Below, in pieces: positions 20,762 to 31,476 of a stretch of DNA of 64,000 bases. Below the pieces are notes generated by a model. The model saw only the letters and a list, made by a program, of their open reading frames with translations. It was not told where the DNA came from and searched no databases. Source of the DNA: a gamma proteobacterium symbiont of Ctena orbiculata (GTDB lineage: Bacteria; Pseudomonadota; Gammaproteobacteria; Chromatiales; Chromatiaceae); the NCBI GenBank assembly GCA_003094535.1, contig NATV01000109.1, forward strand, positions 22,503 to 86,502, read 5' to 3'. Made by a program: the position numbers and the translations under genes. The first letter of the stretch is position 1, and every line of letters begins with the position of its first letter.

Positions 20762-21082
20762 TTAAATTGGCATGTTCATTACGTCTTTATACGCTTCGAC
20801 GAGCTTGTTGCGCACCTGCACCATGGCCTCGAAGGAGAGACTCGACTTCTGTGCCGCAATCATCACCTGGGCCAGATCCATATCACCCTCACCGGTTTCA
20901 AAGGCGCTGCGCAGTGCACTGGCCTCCTTTTGCGCGGAATTGACATGGTCGATCGACTGCTTCAGGAGTTCACCGAAATCGTTCCCGGCGCTCTCCGATG
21001 CCTGGGCCGATCTATTGGCGGCCTGGGCCGACATCACCCGCATCTGGGCCAGGACTTGATCAATGTTCATGTTGTCACTCAT
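20762..21082 (-). CDS. fliE: Flagellar hook-basal body complex protein FliE
   Basis: FGELLKQSIDHVNSAQKEASALRSAFETGEGDMDLAQVMIAAQKSSLSFEAMVQVRNKLVEAYKDVMNMPI. Confidence 0.95.
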   Translation of the reverse strand: MSDNMNIDQVLAQMRVMSAQAANRSAQASESAGNDFGELLKQSIDHVNSAQKEASALRSAFETGEGDMDLAQVMIAAQKSSLSFEAMVQVRNKLVEAYKDVMNMPI

Positions 21083-21120
21083 CGTTCACTTCCCGTTTAA
21101 TCAACAACTCACCTTATTCC

Positions 21121-21137
21121 ATGCAGTTTTCGTACCA
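21121..21137 (-). promoter_or_regulatory. Candidate sigma-54 promoter of fliE (TGGTACG-AAAA-CTGCA)
   Basis: Reverse strand TGGTACGAAAACTGCAT; GG/GC spacing matches -24/-12 consensus TGGCACG-N4-TTGCA; directly after the fleR stop and ~40 nt upstream of fliE. Confidence 0.65.
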
Positions 21138-21139
21138 GC

Positions 21140-22477
<1,338 letters not shown>

Positions 22478-22481
<4 letters not shown>

Positions 22482-23710
22482 GACAGGCTCCTCAACTCAG
22501 GATATTTTTTTACGGCTGTTCTTCGTTCACCCACCATCACCGGTTGCAGATCGCTCTTTCTCAGGGCAATTGGAAATCGCAGATGGAACAGGGCTCCACC
22601 TTGATCCGAGCGCCCACAACTGATCTCACCGCCATGGTTCAGGACAAGATTCTGGACCACGGCCAATCCCAGACCGGTACCGCCGTTGCGGGTGGTGAAG
22701 AAGGGATCGAAAATGTGTTGTTCCAGCTCGACAGGAATACCTCTGCCGTCATCGGCCACATCGAGCTCGATATCCGCATTCACCCGCAGCGAGAACCGAA
22801 TCAGGCTGGCACCCTGTTGAACGGCATTCTCCAGCAGATTGCCGAGCAGCCCCAGCAGGGCATCTTCGCGGCCCACCATGATGGCGCGCCCCCTGCTCTG
22901 ATCATCGATTTGGAGCTTGACTTCGGCAGCTTTGAGTTGCTGTTCGGCAGACGTGGCAAACCTTTTCACTAAAACGCCGAGAGCGAGTCGGGTTTCACCC
23001 GCATCCGCACCCCGGGCAAAGAGTAAGATGTCATGAATTTGACGTTCCATATGCTGTAGACGGTCACGTAACTTGGCGGTGAACTGATGGCGCCGTTCGC
23101 TGCTCAAGCCATCATTGGCGAGATGGGATACATAGAGCAGTGCGGTGCTCAATGGCGTACGCATCTGGTGGGCCAGTTGCGCCGACATTTCACCCATCGC
23201 ACTCAACCTTTCACGTCGGTTCAACCGCTCCTGTAGACCACGTGTCTCAGTCACATCGAGCAGCACCAGAATGCGTCCGGGGGTCTGTTCAAGGCGGTTG
23301 GATGAGAGGGTAAGTACGCGGCCGTTGCTCAGCCTCAGCTCGCTGCCGGCCAGATCGCTGCTCACGACGCTGGCACGCATGATATCCGGCCATAAATCGA
23401 GTTCCCGGATGGCGCCGAGCAGTCTTACCGCAGCGGGATTGAACTCCCGAACACGCTCCTCGCCATCCAGCCGTATGACAGCGGCCGGCAGGGTCTCGAG
23501 CAGTCGCTCGAGACGATCCGCCAGGCGCTCTTTTTCCGCCAGCTGCACCATCCGCTCGCTGCGTGCGGCTGCCAGCTCCTGACTCAACTCGAGAACCTGC
23601 GCCTGGAGCTGTTGATAGGAGCCGGTCAGCTCTTCCGAGAGCTGGTTAAACAGATTGAACGCCGATTCCAAGGCATGCTGTCTGTCAGCGAGAGATGGCT
23701 TGGGTGACAC
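22478..23710 (-). CDS. fleS: Sensor histidine kinase FleS/FlrB (PAS + HisKA + HATPase); GTG start at 23710 preferred over 23752
   Basis: MGEMSAQLAHQMRTPLSTALLYVSHL (H box), DDGRGIPVELEQHIFDPFFTTRNGGTGLGLAVVQNLV; candidate sigma-54 site lies just upstream of 23752. Confidence 0.9.
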
Positions 23711-23756
23711 GTGATTCGGCCTCTGCGGTTGGTTTTGTGAACACACTACCAACTTC

Positions 23757-23772
23757 GCAATATACGTGCCGA
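23757..23772 (-). promoter_or_regulatory. Candidate sigma-54 promoter of fleSR (CGGCACG-TATA-TTGC)
   Basis: Reverse strand TCGGCACGTATATTGC, near-perfect match to TGGCACG-N4-TTGC with correct spacing, upstream of fleS and downstream of fleQ. Confidence 0.8.
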
Positions 23773-23824
23773 ATTTACGTTATCTTAATAATCAATGAGT
23801 TAGCTGGCTTGATTACCGGTCGCG

Positions 23825-25333
23825 TCAAATTCCCGGCGACTCTGTATGGCGTTGAAGGCCATATTTTCGCAGTTTCTCAACCAGGGTCGTTCGGCGCATA
23901 TGCAGGCGCTTAGCGGCATGAGCGACAATCCCATCCGATTCATCCAGGGCCTGCTGAATCAGGCTCTGCTCGAGTGAATTCAGGTGGGCTTTGAGATCGA
24001 GACCGTCATTGGGAAGTCGTGGCGCATTGATGACAGTGCCCGGCTCTTCGCCCTCAAGGGTGACTTGCGGTAACTGCATGGCCTCTGGCAGCTCCCCGGT
24101 GGGACGAAACTTCTCAGGCAGATCGGCGACGTCGACGACGCCATAGGGATGGAGGATGGCGAGTCGCTCGATTAGGTTGGCCAATTCCCTGACGTTGCCC
24201 GGCCAGCGGTAGTGACTCAGGGCAGCGATCGCGGCCGGCGTCAGTCTCACCGACCCCCTCTTCTCGTTCTCGATACGGTGGATCAGGTCATTCACCAGGA
24301 CAGGAATATCCTCCACCCGATCCCGTAGCGGGGGCATTTCGATGGGAAACACATTCAAGCGATAGAAGAGGTCCTCGCGGAAATCACCATGCTTGATCGC
24401 ATCTTCCAGATTTCGATGAGTAGCCGCGATGATGCGGACGTTGCAGGGGATGGTTCTGTTACTGCCGACCCTTTCAAAGGTTCTCTCCTGCAGCACCCGC
24501 AACAACTTGACCTGCATCGGCATGCTCATGTCGCCGATCTCATCAAGAAACAGCGTGCCCCCCTCGGCCATTTCAAAGCGCCCTTGACGGGCACTGATGG
24601 CGCCTGTGAAAGCACCCTTTTCATGGCCGAACAGCTCGCTCTCGAGCAGATCCCCCGGGATTGCGCCGCAATTGACCGGAACAAAGGGCTTACCCCGCCG
24701 TACAGAGTGGAAATGGAGCTTGCGGGCAACCACCTCTTTCCCTGTGCCTGACTCACCCAGGATCAGCACGGTCGCTTCGGAATCCGCCACCTGTTCGATC
24801 ATCTTGTTGACCCGTCGAGTCGCCCTGCTGCTGCCGGAAAGGCTGCGAAAGAGCTCAACCGGACGTGATGTCTGGGTATCGGATGTCTTCAATTCCTGAT
24901 AGACCTGGGCCTTATGGGTAAGGGCCATCAGATCGTCGTAGAGACAGGGCATCTTGAAGCCGCCCAAGACATTGTCACAGCCTTCGAGCTTTTCCGGCAG
25001 GCCCCTCTCTTCATCGTAGAGTTGAAAAGCCGGCAGGCCCGGAAATTGATCCTGCAGGGTTCGTGCGATCAGCAACCGTTGATCCGGCTCCAGATCGAGA
25101 CCGAGGAAAACAGCGACGCAGGCACTCCCTTTGTCCAGTGATGGCAGTTCTATCTCAGTCGGATCGGCGACGACACACAATTCGCCTTCGACAAAGCCGA
25201 TGATATGCTTCAGGTAGCTCTGCCGTTCAGAATCCTGATCGATTAGATAGATACATAGATTTGGGAACACGGGACCTTCTGTACATTTCGTTTGGCCGCT
25301 TGACCAGGTCGCTTTGACACGGCATTTAACCAA
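23825..25333 (-). CDS. fleQ: Sigma-54-dependent flagellar master regulator FleQ/FlrA (start uncertain, possibly GTG 25270)
   Basis: Degenerate N-terminal receiver; AAA+ [48 protein letters not shown]; Fis-type HTH; upstream of fleSR. Confidence 0.9.
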   Translation of the reverse strand: MVKCRVKATWSSGQTKCTEGPVFPNLCIYLIDQDSERQSYLKHIIGFVEGELCVVADPTEIELPSLDKGSACVAVFLGLDLEPDQRLLIARTLQDQFPGLPAFQLYDEERGLPEKLEGCDNVLGGFKMPCLYDDLMALTHKAQVYQELKTSDTQTSRPVELFRSLSGSSRATRRVNKMIEQVADSEATVLILGESGTGKEVVARKLHFHSVRRGKPFVPVNCGAIPGDLLESELFGHEKGAFTGAISARQGRFEMAEGGTLFLDEIGDMSMPMQVKLLRVLQERTFERVGSNRTIPCNVRIIAATHRNLEDAIKHGDFREDLFYRLNVFPIEMPPLRDRVEDIPVLVNDLIHRIENEKRGSVRLTPAAIAALSHYRWPGNVRELANLIERLAILHPYGVVDVADLPEKFRPTGELPEAMQLPQVTLEGEEPGTVINAPRLPNDGLDLKAHLNSLEQSLIQQALDESDGIVAHAAKRLHMRRTTLVEKLRKYGLQRHTESPGI

Positions 25334-25689
25334 CCTATTGTCAGCGAAGTTAAGCAGTAATTCTGCAAAATGTCAAAATTTCGTCGATCCAATATTTTTA
25401 CTTAACAGATTCAATTAACACATTGTTAAATTTAAAAAATAATTATACAACCACACCAACCTATCGATAAACACATTATTTTCTTAGGTTTGATTGTAGA
25501 TCCCCTTTTTTCGATCCGGCCACTCTCTTGCCAAGGTAATATTTTTCCCTTGTCGAGGCGATCTGATGACAGACCGGCAAGGCGTGACTTCCACCCCGGG
25601 ACTTCTACATGAAGAGTGATCTTGATATGGTTTTATCAACAAATCTCGGTATATACTTACATTTATACAGGTTGAATCTAAGACACTCC

Positions 25690-26328
25690 ATGGCAAAGCT
25701 CACGCTCACATTCAAAGGTCACGTTATCGATGTCTTTCACCTCGAGAGTGACAAGACCCAGATCGGGCGCAATGATGACTGCACCATCCCGATAGACAGT
25801 CTCGCCATTGCCCCGCTGCAGGCGGTTATTACCAAACAGAGCGATCAGCGTTATCAGCTGGAGGCCCTGGACGAGGCATTTCCCGTCCTCGTCAACCATG
25901 AAAAGACCGCGGAGGCCACCCTAAATCATGGGGATGTCATCCAGGTCGGCAAACACACCCTCTCATTTGCAGAGGACGTGATGGATCTCGGTGCCGATTT
26001 GAGCCAGAGCGAAACAGCTGAGCAGATCCCCGTTGCGGCCAAACAGGATGAAGGTGATGAGAGCATACCCAAGCTGGGTGTACTCCAGATCATCAATGGG
26101 GATAATTTCGGACGCATCATCCCCTTGAATAGAAACATGACCAGAATCGGGCATGCCGGTGGTGATTGCGCAATGATCGCACGCAGGGAAGGCGGCTATT
26201 TCATCTCTTTTCTCGAAGGGCCCAACCCTCCCCGAATCAATCAAAAGCCGATCGGCGACGAAGCCAGATTGTTGACGGATGGCGATATCATCGATGTGGG
26301 CGGCACTCAGATGCAGTTCCATGACTAG
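25690..26328 (+). CDS. Two-FHA-domain protein
   Basis: MAKLTLTFKGHVIDVFHLESDKTQIGRNDDCTIPIDSLAIAPLQAVI and second FHA-like PKLGVLQIINGDNFGRIIPLNRNMTRIGHAGGDCAMIARREGGYFIS. Confidence 0.85.
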   Translation: MAKLTLTFKGHVIDVFHLESDKTQIGRNDDCTIPIDSLAIAPLQAVITKQSDQRYQLEALDEAFPVLVNHEKTAEATLNHGDVIQVGKHTLSFAEDVMDLGADLSQSETAEQIPVAAKQDEGDESIPKLGVLQIINGDNFGRIIPLNRNMTRIGHAGGDCAMIARREGGYFISFLEGPNPPRINQKPIGDEARLLTDGDIIDVGGTQMQFHD

Positions 26329-26683
26329 ATCGGACGAACGCAGGCGCTTTCACCGTATCCTGTTCGACGCCCCTGCCACCATCATCAGGCAACAGATCGC
26401 CTACCCCACCAGCCTCATCGATATCTCGTTAAAAGGAGCTCTGCTCAAGGCGCCGGCAGACTGGCCAGGCGAACAGGGCGACGATGTCAGTGTCGAGGTC
26501 ATGCTCAATGATGCCGAGGCGGTAATCACCATGCACGCCGTTTGCGCCCATGAAGAGAATCAACACATCGGTGTATTGTGCATGGAGATCGATATGGAGA
26601 GCATCACCCTTCTACGCCGCCTGATCGAATTGAATATCGCTGATGAAGAGCTGCTGCAGCGCGACCTGGAGGCGTTGGGTTAA
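26321..26683 (+). CDS. PilZ domain protein
   Basis: MTRSDERRRFHRILFDAPATI...SLIDISLKGALLKAP: RxxxR and (D/N)xSxxG PilZ signature; start overlaps the FHA gene stop. Confidence 0.88.
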   Translation: MTRSDERRRFHRILFDAPATIIRQQIAYPTSLIDISLKGALLKAPADWPGEQGDDVSVEVMLNDAEAVITMHAVCAHEENQHIGVLCMEIDMESITLLRRLIELNIADEELLQRDLEALG

Positions 26684-26717
26684 GCCCTGTTGTCACGAAT
26701 CCGCCAGGCCTTGGCAC

Positions 26718-26918
26718 CTATTCATCCCCGGAATCTCTATTACCCCGTTTGCGCTGGAGTATAACCGTCATCGCCAAGGCTCCGAACAGCGCGTAGTAGA
26801 CGGCTTCGCTGCGCTCGGCACCCAACAGCAGCGAACCGTAACCGCCGATGGCGGCACCGATCCCGCCAAAGGCCAGGCCGCGCATCATCCGGCACAGTGT
26901 GCAGTTACTGTTATCCAT
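26718..26918 (-). CDS. Small two-TM hypothetical protein with N-terminal CxxC
   Basis: 66 aa MDNSNCTLCRMMRGLAFGGIGAAIGGYGSLLLG...YALFGALAMTVIL; overlaps the start region of the preceding DUF1841 gene, same strand. Confidence 0.5.
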   Translation of the reverse strand: MDNSNCTLCRMMRGLAFGGIGAAIGGYGSLLLGAERSEAVYYALFGALAMTVILQRKRGNRDSGDE

Positions 26919-27345
26919 CGCCCAACAGTCGTTCGATACAGCCGATGTAGGCGGCCTCGTCCGGCATCCGGTTGGCGGATTGGGCTTCCCACAATATCCG
27001 TCCCAGGCACTCCATCAGTTGATGCTCGGCTTCATGTGCCTCACCCAAGTGCCGGCATAGGCGCCGATAGAGTTCGCTGATGCCCAGCGGCCGGTCCGTT
27101 GTAACCTGTTCCAGCAGGCTGATATGCATGGCCATGTGCAAAAACGGATTCTCCTCGCCACCCTCGCCATGAAACTCCTGTAACAGATAGCGTTCCCTGT
27201 CATTCAGCATCCGATGGTATTCCGGATGGGCGTTGACCACGCTGCAGACCATCTTCTCCAGCGGTTCCATATCATCACCGGCCTGATGCTTTCGCCATGC
27301 CTCGAAAAAGACCTGGCGCAGCTGGTTACGATCACCGCTGATCAT
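26911..27345 (-). CDS. DUF1841 family protein
   Basis: MISGDRNQLRQVFFEAWRKHQAGDDMEPLEKMVCSVVNAHPEYHRML...ENPFLHMAMHISLLEQVTTDRPLGI. Confidence 0.85.
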   Translation of the reverse strand: MISGDRNQLRQVFFEAWRKHQAGDDMEPLEKMVCSVVNAHPEYHRMLNDRERYLLQEFHGEGGEENPFLHMAMHISLLEQVTTDRPLGISELYRRLCRHLGEAHEAEHQLMECLGRILWEAQSANRMPDEAAYIGCIERLLGDG

Positions 27346-27359
27346 GGATAAGGCTTGTT

Positions 27360-27824
27360 TCAGGGTTGTGTGGCATGCCTGGCGAACTTCTTCAATGCCG
27401 CGGTGACATTCTGTTTGACTTTTTCTCTGTCGTTGATGGCAAACCGGCTGAAAAGGTGGTCGGGGCTGTTGTAGCTCAACCACACCTTACCTTCCGCATC
27501 CTGCCACACCAAGGCCTTCAACGGCAGATCGATACCAATGCGCTGATCGCTTGTCATCAGCGCAGTACCGACCTTGGGGCTGCCGAAGATAATCAATTCG
27601 GTGGGACGCAGGGTTTTTCCCACCTTTGCCGCACCCGCCGCATGGTCTATGCGGTTGAACACCTTCAATCCCGCCCCGGTTGCCGCCGAGGCAAATCGAT
27701 CGGCGGTCTCGCCTACGCTGAATTGGCTGGATAGGTTGACAAGTCCCGAATCTGCCAGCGCAACAGGGGCGCTCACCGCCATTAGAATCAGCACCAGTAA
27801 TGGGGTTGTTTTGCTCATCGTCAT
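27360..27824 (-). CDS. DUF302 domain secreted protein
   Basis: MTMSKTTPLLVLILMAVSAPVALADSGLVNLSSQFSVGETADRFASAATGAGLKVFNRIDHAAGAAKVGKTLRPTELIIFGSPKVGTALM. Confidence 0.88.
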   Translation of the reverse strand: MTMSKTTPLLVLILMAVSAPVALADSGLVNLSSQFSVGETADRFASAATGAGLKVFNRIDHAAGAAKVGKTLRPTELIIFGSPKVGTALMTSDQRIGIDLPLKALVWQDAEGKVWLSYNSPDHLFSRFAINDREKVKQNVTAALKKFARHATQP

Positions 27825-27871
27825 CTCCTTTTGGTAGCACCGGACGGTTGGTCTAAAAACTTCAGACAGGT

Positions 27872-28504
27872 TTATTCTCGCTTCTCGGGGAACTCGCACA
27901 GATCCTCGATGACACAACTCCCGCATCGGGGCCTGCGCGCAATACAAGTATATCGTCCATGTAATATCAGCCAATGGTGGGCATCATGCAAGAATGGTGG
28001 GGGAATCGTGCGCAATAATTTTCTTTCAACCTCCAGCGGTGTCCTGCCCGGGGCCAGGCGGGTTCGGTTGGCAACCCGAAAAATATGGGTATCCACCGCC
28101 ATCGTGGGTTGGCCAAAGGCTGTGTTCAATACCACATTGGCGGTCTTGCGCCCCACGCCCGGCAGATTCTCAAGGGCCTTGCGAGTCTGTGGCACCTCGC
28201 CTCCATGCGCCTCAAGCAGGATCCGGCAGGTTTCGATAATGTTCTTGGCTTTGTTGTTGAACAGTCCTATGGTCCTGATATACCGCTTCAGTCCCTCGAC
28301 GCCCAGGGAAAGCATCGATTGCGGCGTATTGGCAACGGAAAAAAGTTCCGCGGTGGCTTTATTCACGCTTTTGTCAGTCGCCTGGGCCGAAAGGACCACC
28401 GCCACCAGCAGTTCGAAGGCGGATTCATAACTGAGTTCAGTGGTGGGGTTGGGGTTGTTCGCCTGCAGGCGTTCAAATATCGCCTGACGTTTCTGTCTGT
28501 TCAT
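27872..28504 (-). CDS. nth: Endonuclease III
   Basis: 210 aa; LPGVGRKTANVVLNTAFGQPTMAVDTHIFRVANR HhH-GPD and C-terminal FeS cluster CIARRPRCGSCVIEDLC. Confidence 0.96.
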   Translation of the reverse strand: MNRQKRQAIFERLQANNPNPTTELSYESAFELLVAVVLSAQATDKSVNKATAELFSVANTPQSMLSLGVEGLKRYIRTIGLFNNKAKNIIETCRILLEAHGGEVPQTRKALENLPGVGRKTANVVLNTAFGQPTMAVDTHIFRVANRTRLAPGRTPLEVERKLLRTIPPPFLHDAHHWLILHGRYTCIARRPRCGSCVIEDLCEFPEKRE

Positions 28505-28587
28505 ATAAAATGGAACGGCCTGTTTAGGTTAGCGACTATAGCAAGCAGGAACTCGCTTGTTCCAGTCTCCTCATGTAGTCTCGTCCC

Positions 28588-29511
28588 ATGGTCAGTCAGG
28601 AATTCAGACGTTTCAGCATCCGCCGCCTCAATCCGTTCAATGGCGTACTCCAGGTCTTTTACGGAGAATCTGCCCGCGCACTGAGCGGCAATGGCGCTGT
28701 CTGGGAGATTCAGGTTCTCAGCGATACACCCCAAGGCCTGTGGGCCAACATCCCTTTCAGCGGCAAGGAGTTCTACACCTTCGGGCGTTGGTCGCCAGAC
28801 ACGGGGCTGCAGCAGGTACCGGTCAATCCGCTATTCAACGTTCGCGATATGATCGCTTCGGCGGAACAGCTGATCGCTGCCCTGTCAGCCGCCGTCGAGA
28901 CACTCCCCTTCCCCCCGGCAGACCCTTATGAGCTCTGGCTGCTGGATGAGCAGAAACTGACGCCGGTCGCGCTCTTGGCATCGTGTCAAAATAGCGATCA
29001 GCTGGATCAAGCGGTCAACGCCAAATGGATCGCCGCCGAACGCGGCGATTTCTCATTTGTCTCTGCAAACCTGCTGCAGAGGGGACTAGCCAACAACGAC
29101 GGTTATAATCCCAGGGTGCATGCCTCGATCCTGGAGGCGACGGTGCGGGGCCGTGGCGGCCAGCAGCATCGACGAGCCTGGTTCAGACGCTGTGCGGACG
29201 GCAGCCACACGCCCTGTGAGCCGGCGCAGGATGACATCGATCCCTGTGCGTTTCCCCGGCTGCCGATCACCGAGACGTGGGAAGATGAGGAGGACCGTCG
29301 CCTGGTGGCAGACTATATCGCATGGAGGGCGCCGCAGCTGCTGCAGTTGCATGGGCTCCACCCGGAGACGCGTCAGCGCCTTGAACAAATCGCCGTGAGT
29401 CAGTCCGAGACCGTGGAGCGCCTGTGGCGTCTCTATCCGGAAATACACAATAAAGACCTGTTGAATCGTGCGCGGGTAGAGGCAAAAATCCGTTCTGCAA
29501 ACCGGAAATGA
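28588..29511 (+). CDS. Conserved hypothetical protein
   Basis: 307 aa ORF with no strong competitor in other frames; no recognised domain. Confidence 0.55.
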   Translation: MVSQEFRRFSIRRLNPFNGVLQVFYGESARALSGNGAVWEIQVLSDTPQGLWANIPFSGKEFYTFGRWSPDTGLQQVPVNPLFNVRDMIASAEQLIAALSAAVETLPFPPADPYELWLLDEQKLTPVALLASCQNSDQLDQAVNAKWIAAERGDFSFVSANLLQRGLANNDGYNPRVHASILEATVRGRGGQQHRRAWFRRCADGSHTPCEPAQDDIDPCAFPRLPITETWEDEEDRRLVADYIAWRAPQLLQLHGLHPETRQRLEQIAVSQSETVERLWRLYPEIHNKDLLNRARVEAKIRSANRK

Positions 29512-29515
29512 GGCT

Positions 29516-30568
29516 ATGAGGTACATCAATCAATCCGACCAGCTAAACCGGCCTGACGGCGGTCTAGGCATACTCCTGGTCAATCTGGGCACACCCGATG
29601 CGCCGACAGCGTCCGCGGTGCGTCGCTATCTCGCGGAGTTTCTCAGCGATCCGCGGGTGGTGGCGATCCCGAAACTGATATGGATGTTGATTCTCCACGG
29701 CATCGTTCTGCGGATCAGACCGAGGATCAAGGCCGAGGGGTACAAAAGCATCTGGACGGACGAGGGCTCGCCGCTGCTGGTGATTTCCAAACGGCAACAG
29801 GCGGCGCTGAGCGGGATATTGCGGTCCCGACTCCGGGGCAAATTCCATGTGGCGCTCGGGATGCGCTACGGCAATCCATCCATTGCCAGCGTGTTGCATG
29901 AGCTGCGCCAGAAGAACATCCAGCGACTGCTTGTGTTTCCGCTCTATCCGCAATACTCCGCCACCACCACCGCCTCCATCTTCGATGCCGTCACCCGGGA
30001 GCTGCAGCGCTGGCGCTGGATACCGGAAATCCGCTTCATCCAGCGATACCACGATCGAGCCGACTATATCAGGGTGCTGAGCGAGAGCATCCGCAGCTAT
30101 CGCGAGCAACAGGGCGTTGCACAGAAGCTGCTCTTCTCCTTTCACGGCATCCCCAAGGATTACTACCAAGCCGGCGACCCCTATCCGGATGAGTGCCGTG
30201 CCACAGCCAAGGCTGTGGTGGACAACCTCGACCTCGAAGCGGACCAGTGGCACCTCACCTATCAATCCCGCTTCGGCGCCCAGGAGTGGGTGAAACCCTA
30301 CACCATGCAGACCCTGAAGCAGTGGGGCGCCGAGGGTGTAGAGAGTGTACAGGTTGTCTGTCCCGCTTTCTCCGCCGACTGCCTGGAGACCCTGGAAGAG
30401 ATTGCCGAGGAAAACCGTGACGCCTTCCTCGAATCGGGGGGTAAGCGCTATGCCTATATACCGGCGCTCAATGATGCTCCCGAACATATGCAGATGCTCG
30501 CGGAGCTGGTCTGCAGCCATGTCTCGGGCTGGCCCGAGGCTGAACCTGACAACGGAGGGAAAGGCTGA
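29516..30568 (+). CDS. hemH: Ferrochelatase
   Basis: GILLVNLGTPDAPTASAVRRYLAEFLSDPRVV...FSFHGIPKDYYQAGDPY...TYQSRFGAQEWVKPYT. Confidence 0.96.
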   Translation: MRYINQSDQLNRPDGGLGILLVNLGTPDAPTASAVRRYLAEFLSDPRVVAIPKLIWMLILHGIVLRIRPRIKAEGYKSIWTDEGSPLLVISKRQQAALSGILRSRLRGKFHVALGMRYGNPSIASVLHELRQKNIQRLLVFPLYPQYSATTTASIFDAVTRELQRWRWIPEIRFIQRYHDRADYIRVLSESIRSYREQQGVAQKLLFSFHGIPKDYYQAGDPYPDECRATAKAVVDNLDLEADQWHLTYQSRFGAQEWVKPYTMQTLKQWGAEGVESVQVVCPAFSADCLETLEEIAEENRDAFLESGGKRYAYIPALNDAPEHMQMLAELVCSHVSGWPEAEPDNGGKG

Positions 30569-30960
30569 TGGCACAACACCCGCACCCGGTCGATATCAAG
30601 GTGCATCAGAGAAGCCGATTCCTCGATATCGCCTTCGACGACGGCAGCCTCTTCTCCCTTCCCTGTGAATATCTGCGGGTCTATTCACCCTCCGCCGAGA
30701 CCCGGGGCCACAGTCCGGCCACGGCGAAACTGGAGCGAGGCAAGGAGCGCGTGACCATCACCAAGATAGAGCCGGTCGGTCAGTATGCGATCAAGATCCA
30801 CTTTGACGACGGCCACAACTCGGGGCTATACGACTGGGTCTATCTCTACAATCTGGGCAAACATCACAATGAGCTTTGGCAGGCCTATCTGGAGAAGCTC
30901 AAGGCGGTGGGTTATCAGCGCCAGGATCCAGATTTGATACCCCCCGATGGCGATGCCTGA
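30568..30960 (+). CDS. DUF971 (gamma-butyrobetaine hydroxylase-like N-terminal domain) protein
   Basis: IKVHQRSRFLDIAFDDGSLFSLPCEYLRVYSPSAETRGH...YAIKIHFDDGHNSGLYDWVYLYNLG. Confidence 0.9.
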   Translation: MAQHPHPVDIKVHQRSRFLDIAFDDGSLFSLPCEYLRVYSPSAETRGHSPATAKLERGKERVTITKIEPVGQYAIKIHFDDGHNSGLYDWVYLYNLGKHHNELWQAYLEKLKAVGYQRQDPDLIPPDGDA

Positions 30961-31140
30961 ATGGATGGGATTAGATGTGCGGTTAATGATCTGGCTCAAT
31001 CGCCAAGCGGAATGAAGTCGTACATTCCGCAGCCAAATTAGCTACACTATCTATGAAATGCAGGGTTGCAACGCACTGGCCCTGACATCGATCCTCAGAG
31101 ACAACAAACGACCCGATATAAGACTGGGGGGTTACGCTTA

Positions 31141-31467
31141 ATGGAAGAATCACTGCAGCGCTTGCTCGACGCTGAAACCAAAGCGCAACAGATCCACAGC
31201 AAGGCCGAAGAGATGCGGGAGCGCACGATCCAGGAGGCTTTGCAAGAGGCAAAGACCAAAGAGGAACATTTCGAGGCGCGTATCCCCGAACTGCATCAGA
31301 GCTTCATGGAGAAGGCGGAGAGCCGTGCTGAACAGACCATCGCAGAACTGAAGAAACGCTTCAACGAACGTCATGCCCAGCTGCGCGAATATGCCGAAGC
31401 CCGGGAGGATGACGCACTGGAAGCGGCCTTCGCGGCGCTGATCGATCCCAGGGCTGACGAAGATTGA
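31141..31467 (+). CDS. V/A-type ATPase peripheral stalk subunit G/H-like
   Basis: 108 aa predicted coiled coil, MEESLQRLLDAETKAQQIHSKAEEMRERTIQEALQEAKTKEEH; first gene of the V-ATPase operon. Confidence 0.7.
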   Translation: MEESLQRLLDAETKAQQIHSKAEEMRERTIQEALQEAKTKEEHFEARIPELHQSFMEKAESRAEQTIAELKKRFNERHAQLREYAEAREDDALEAAFAALIDPRADED

Positions 31468-31476
31468 CCGGACCAG

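Noticed and set aside
28501-28734. 77-aa minus-strand ORF upstream of nth
   Set aside because: Overlaps the start of the + strand 307-aa gene, no family resemblance; likely spurious
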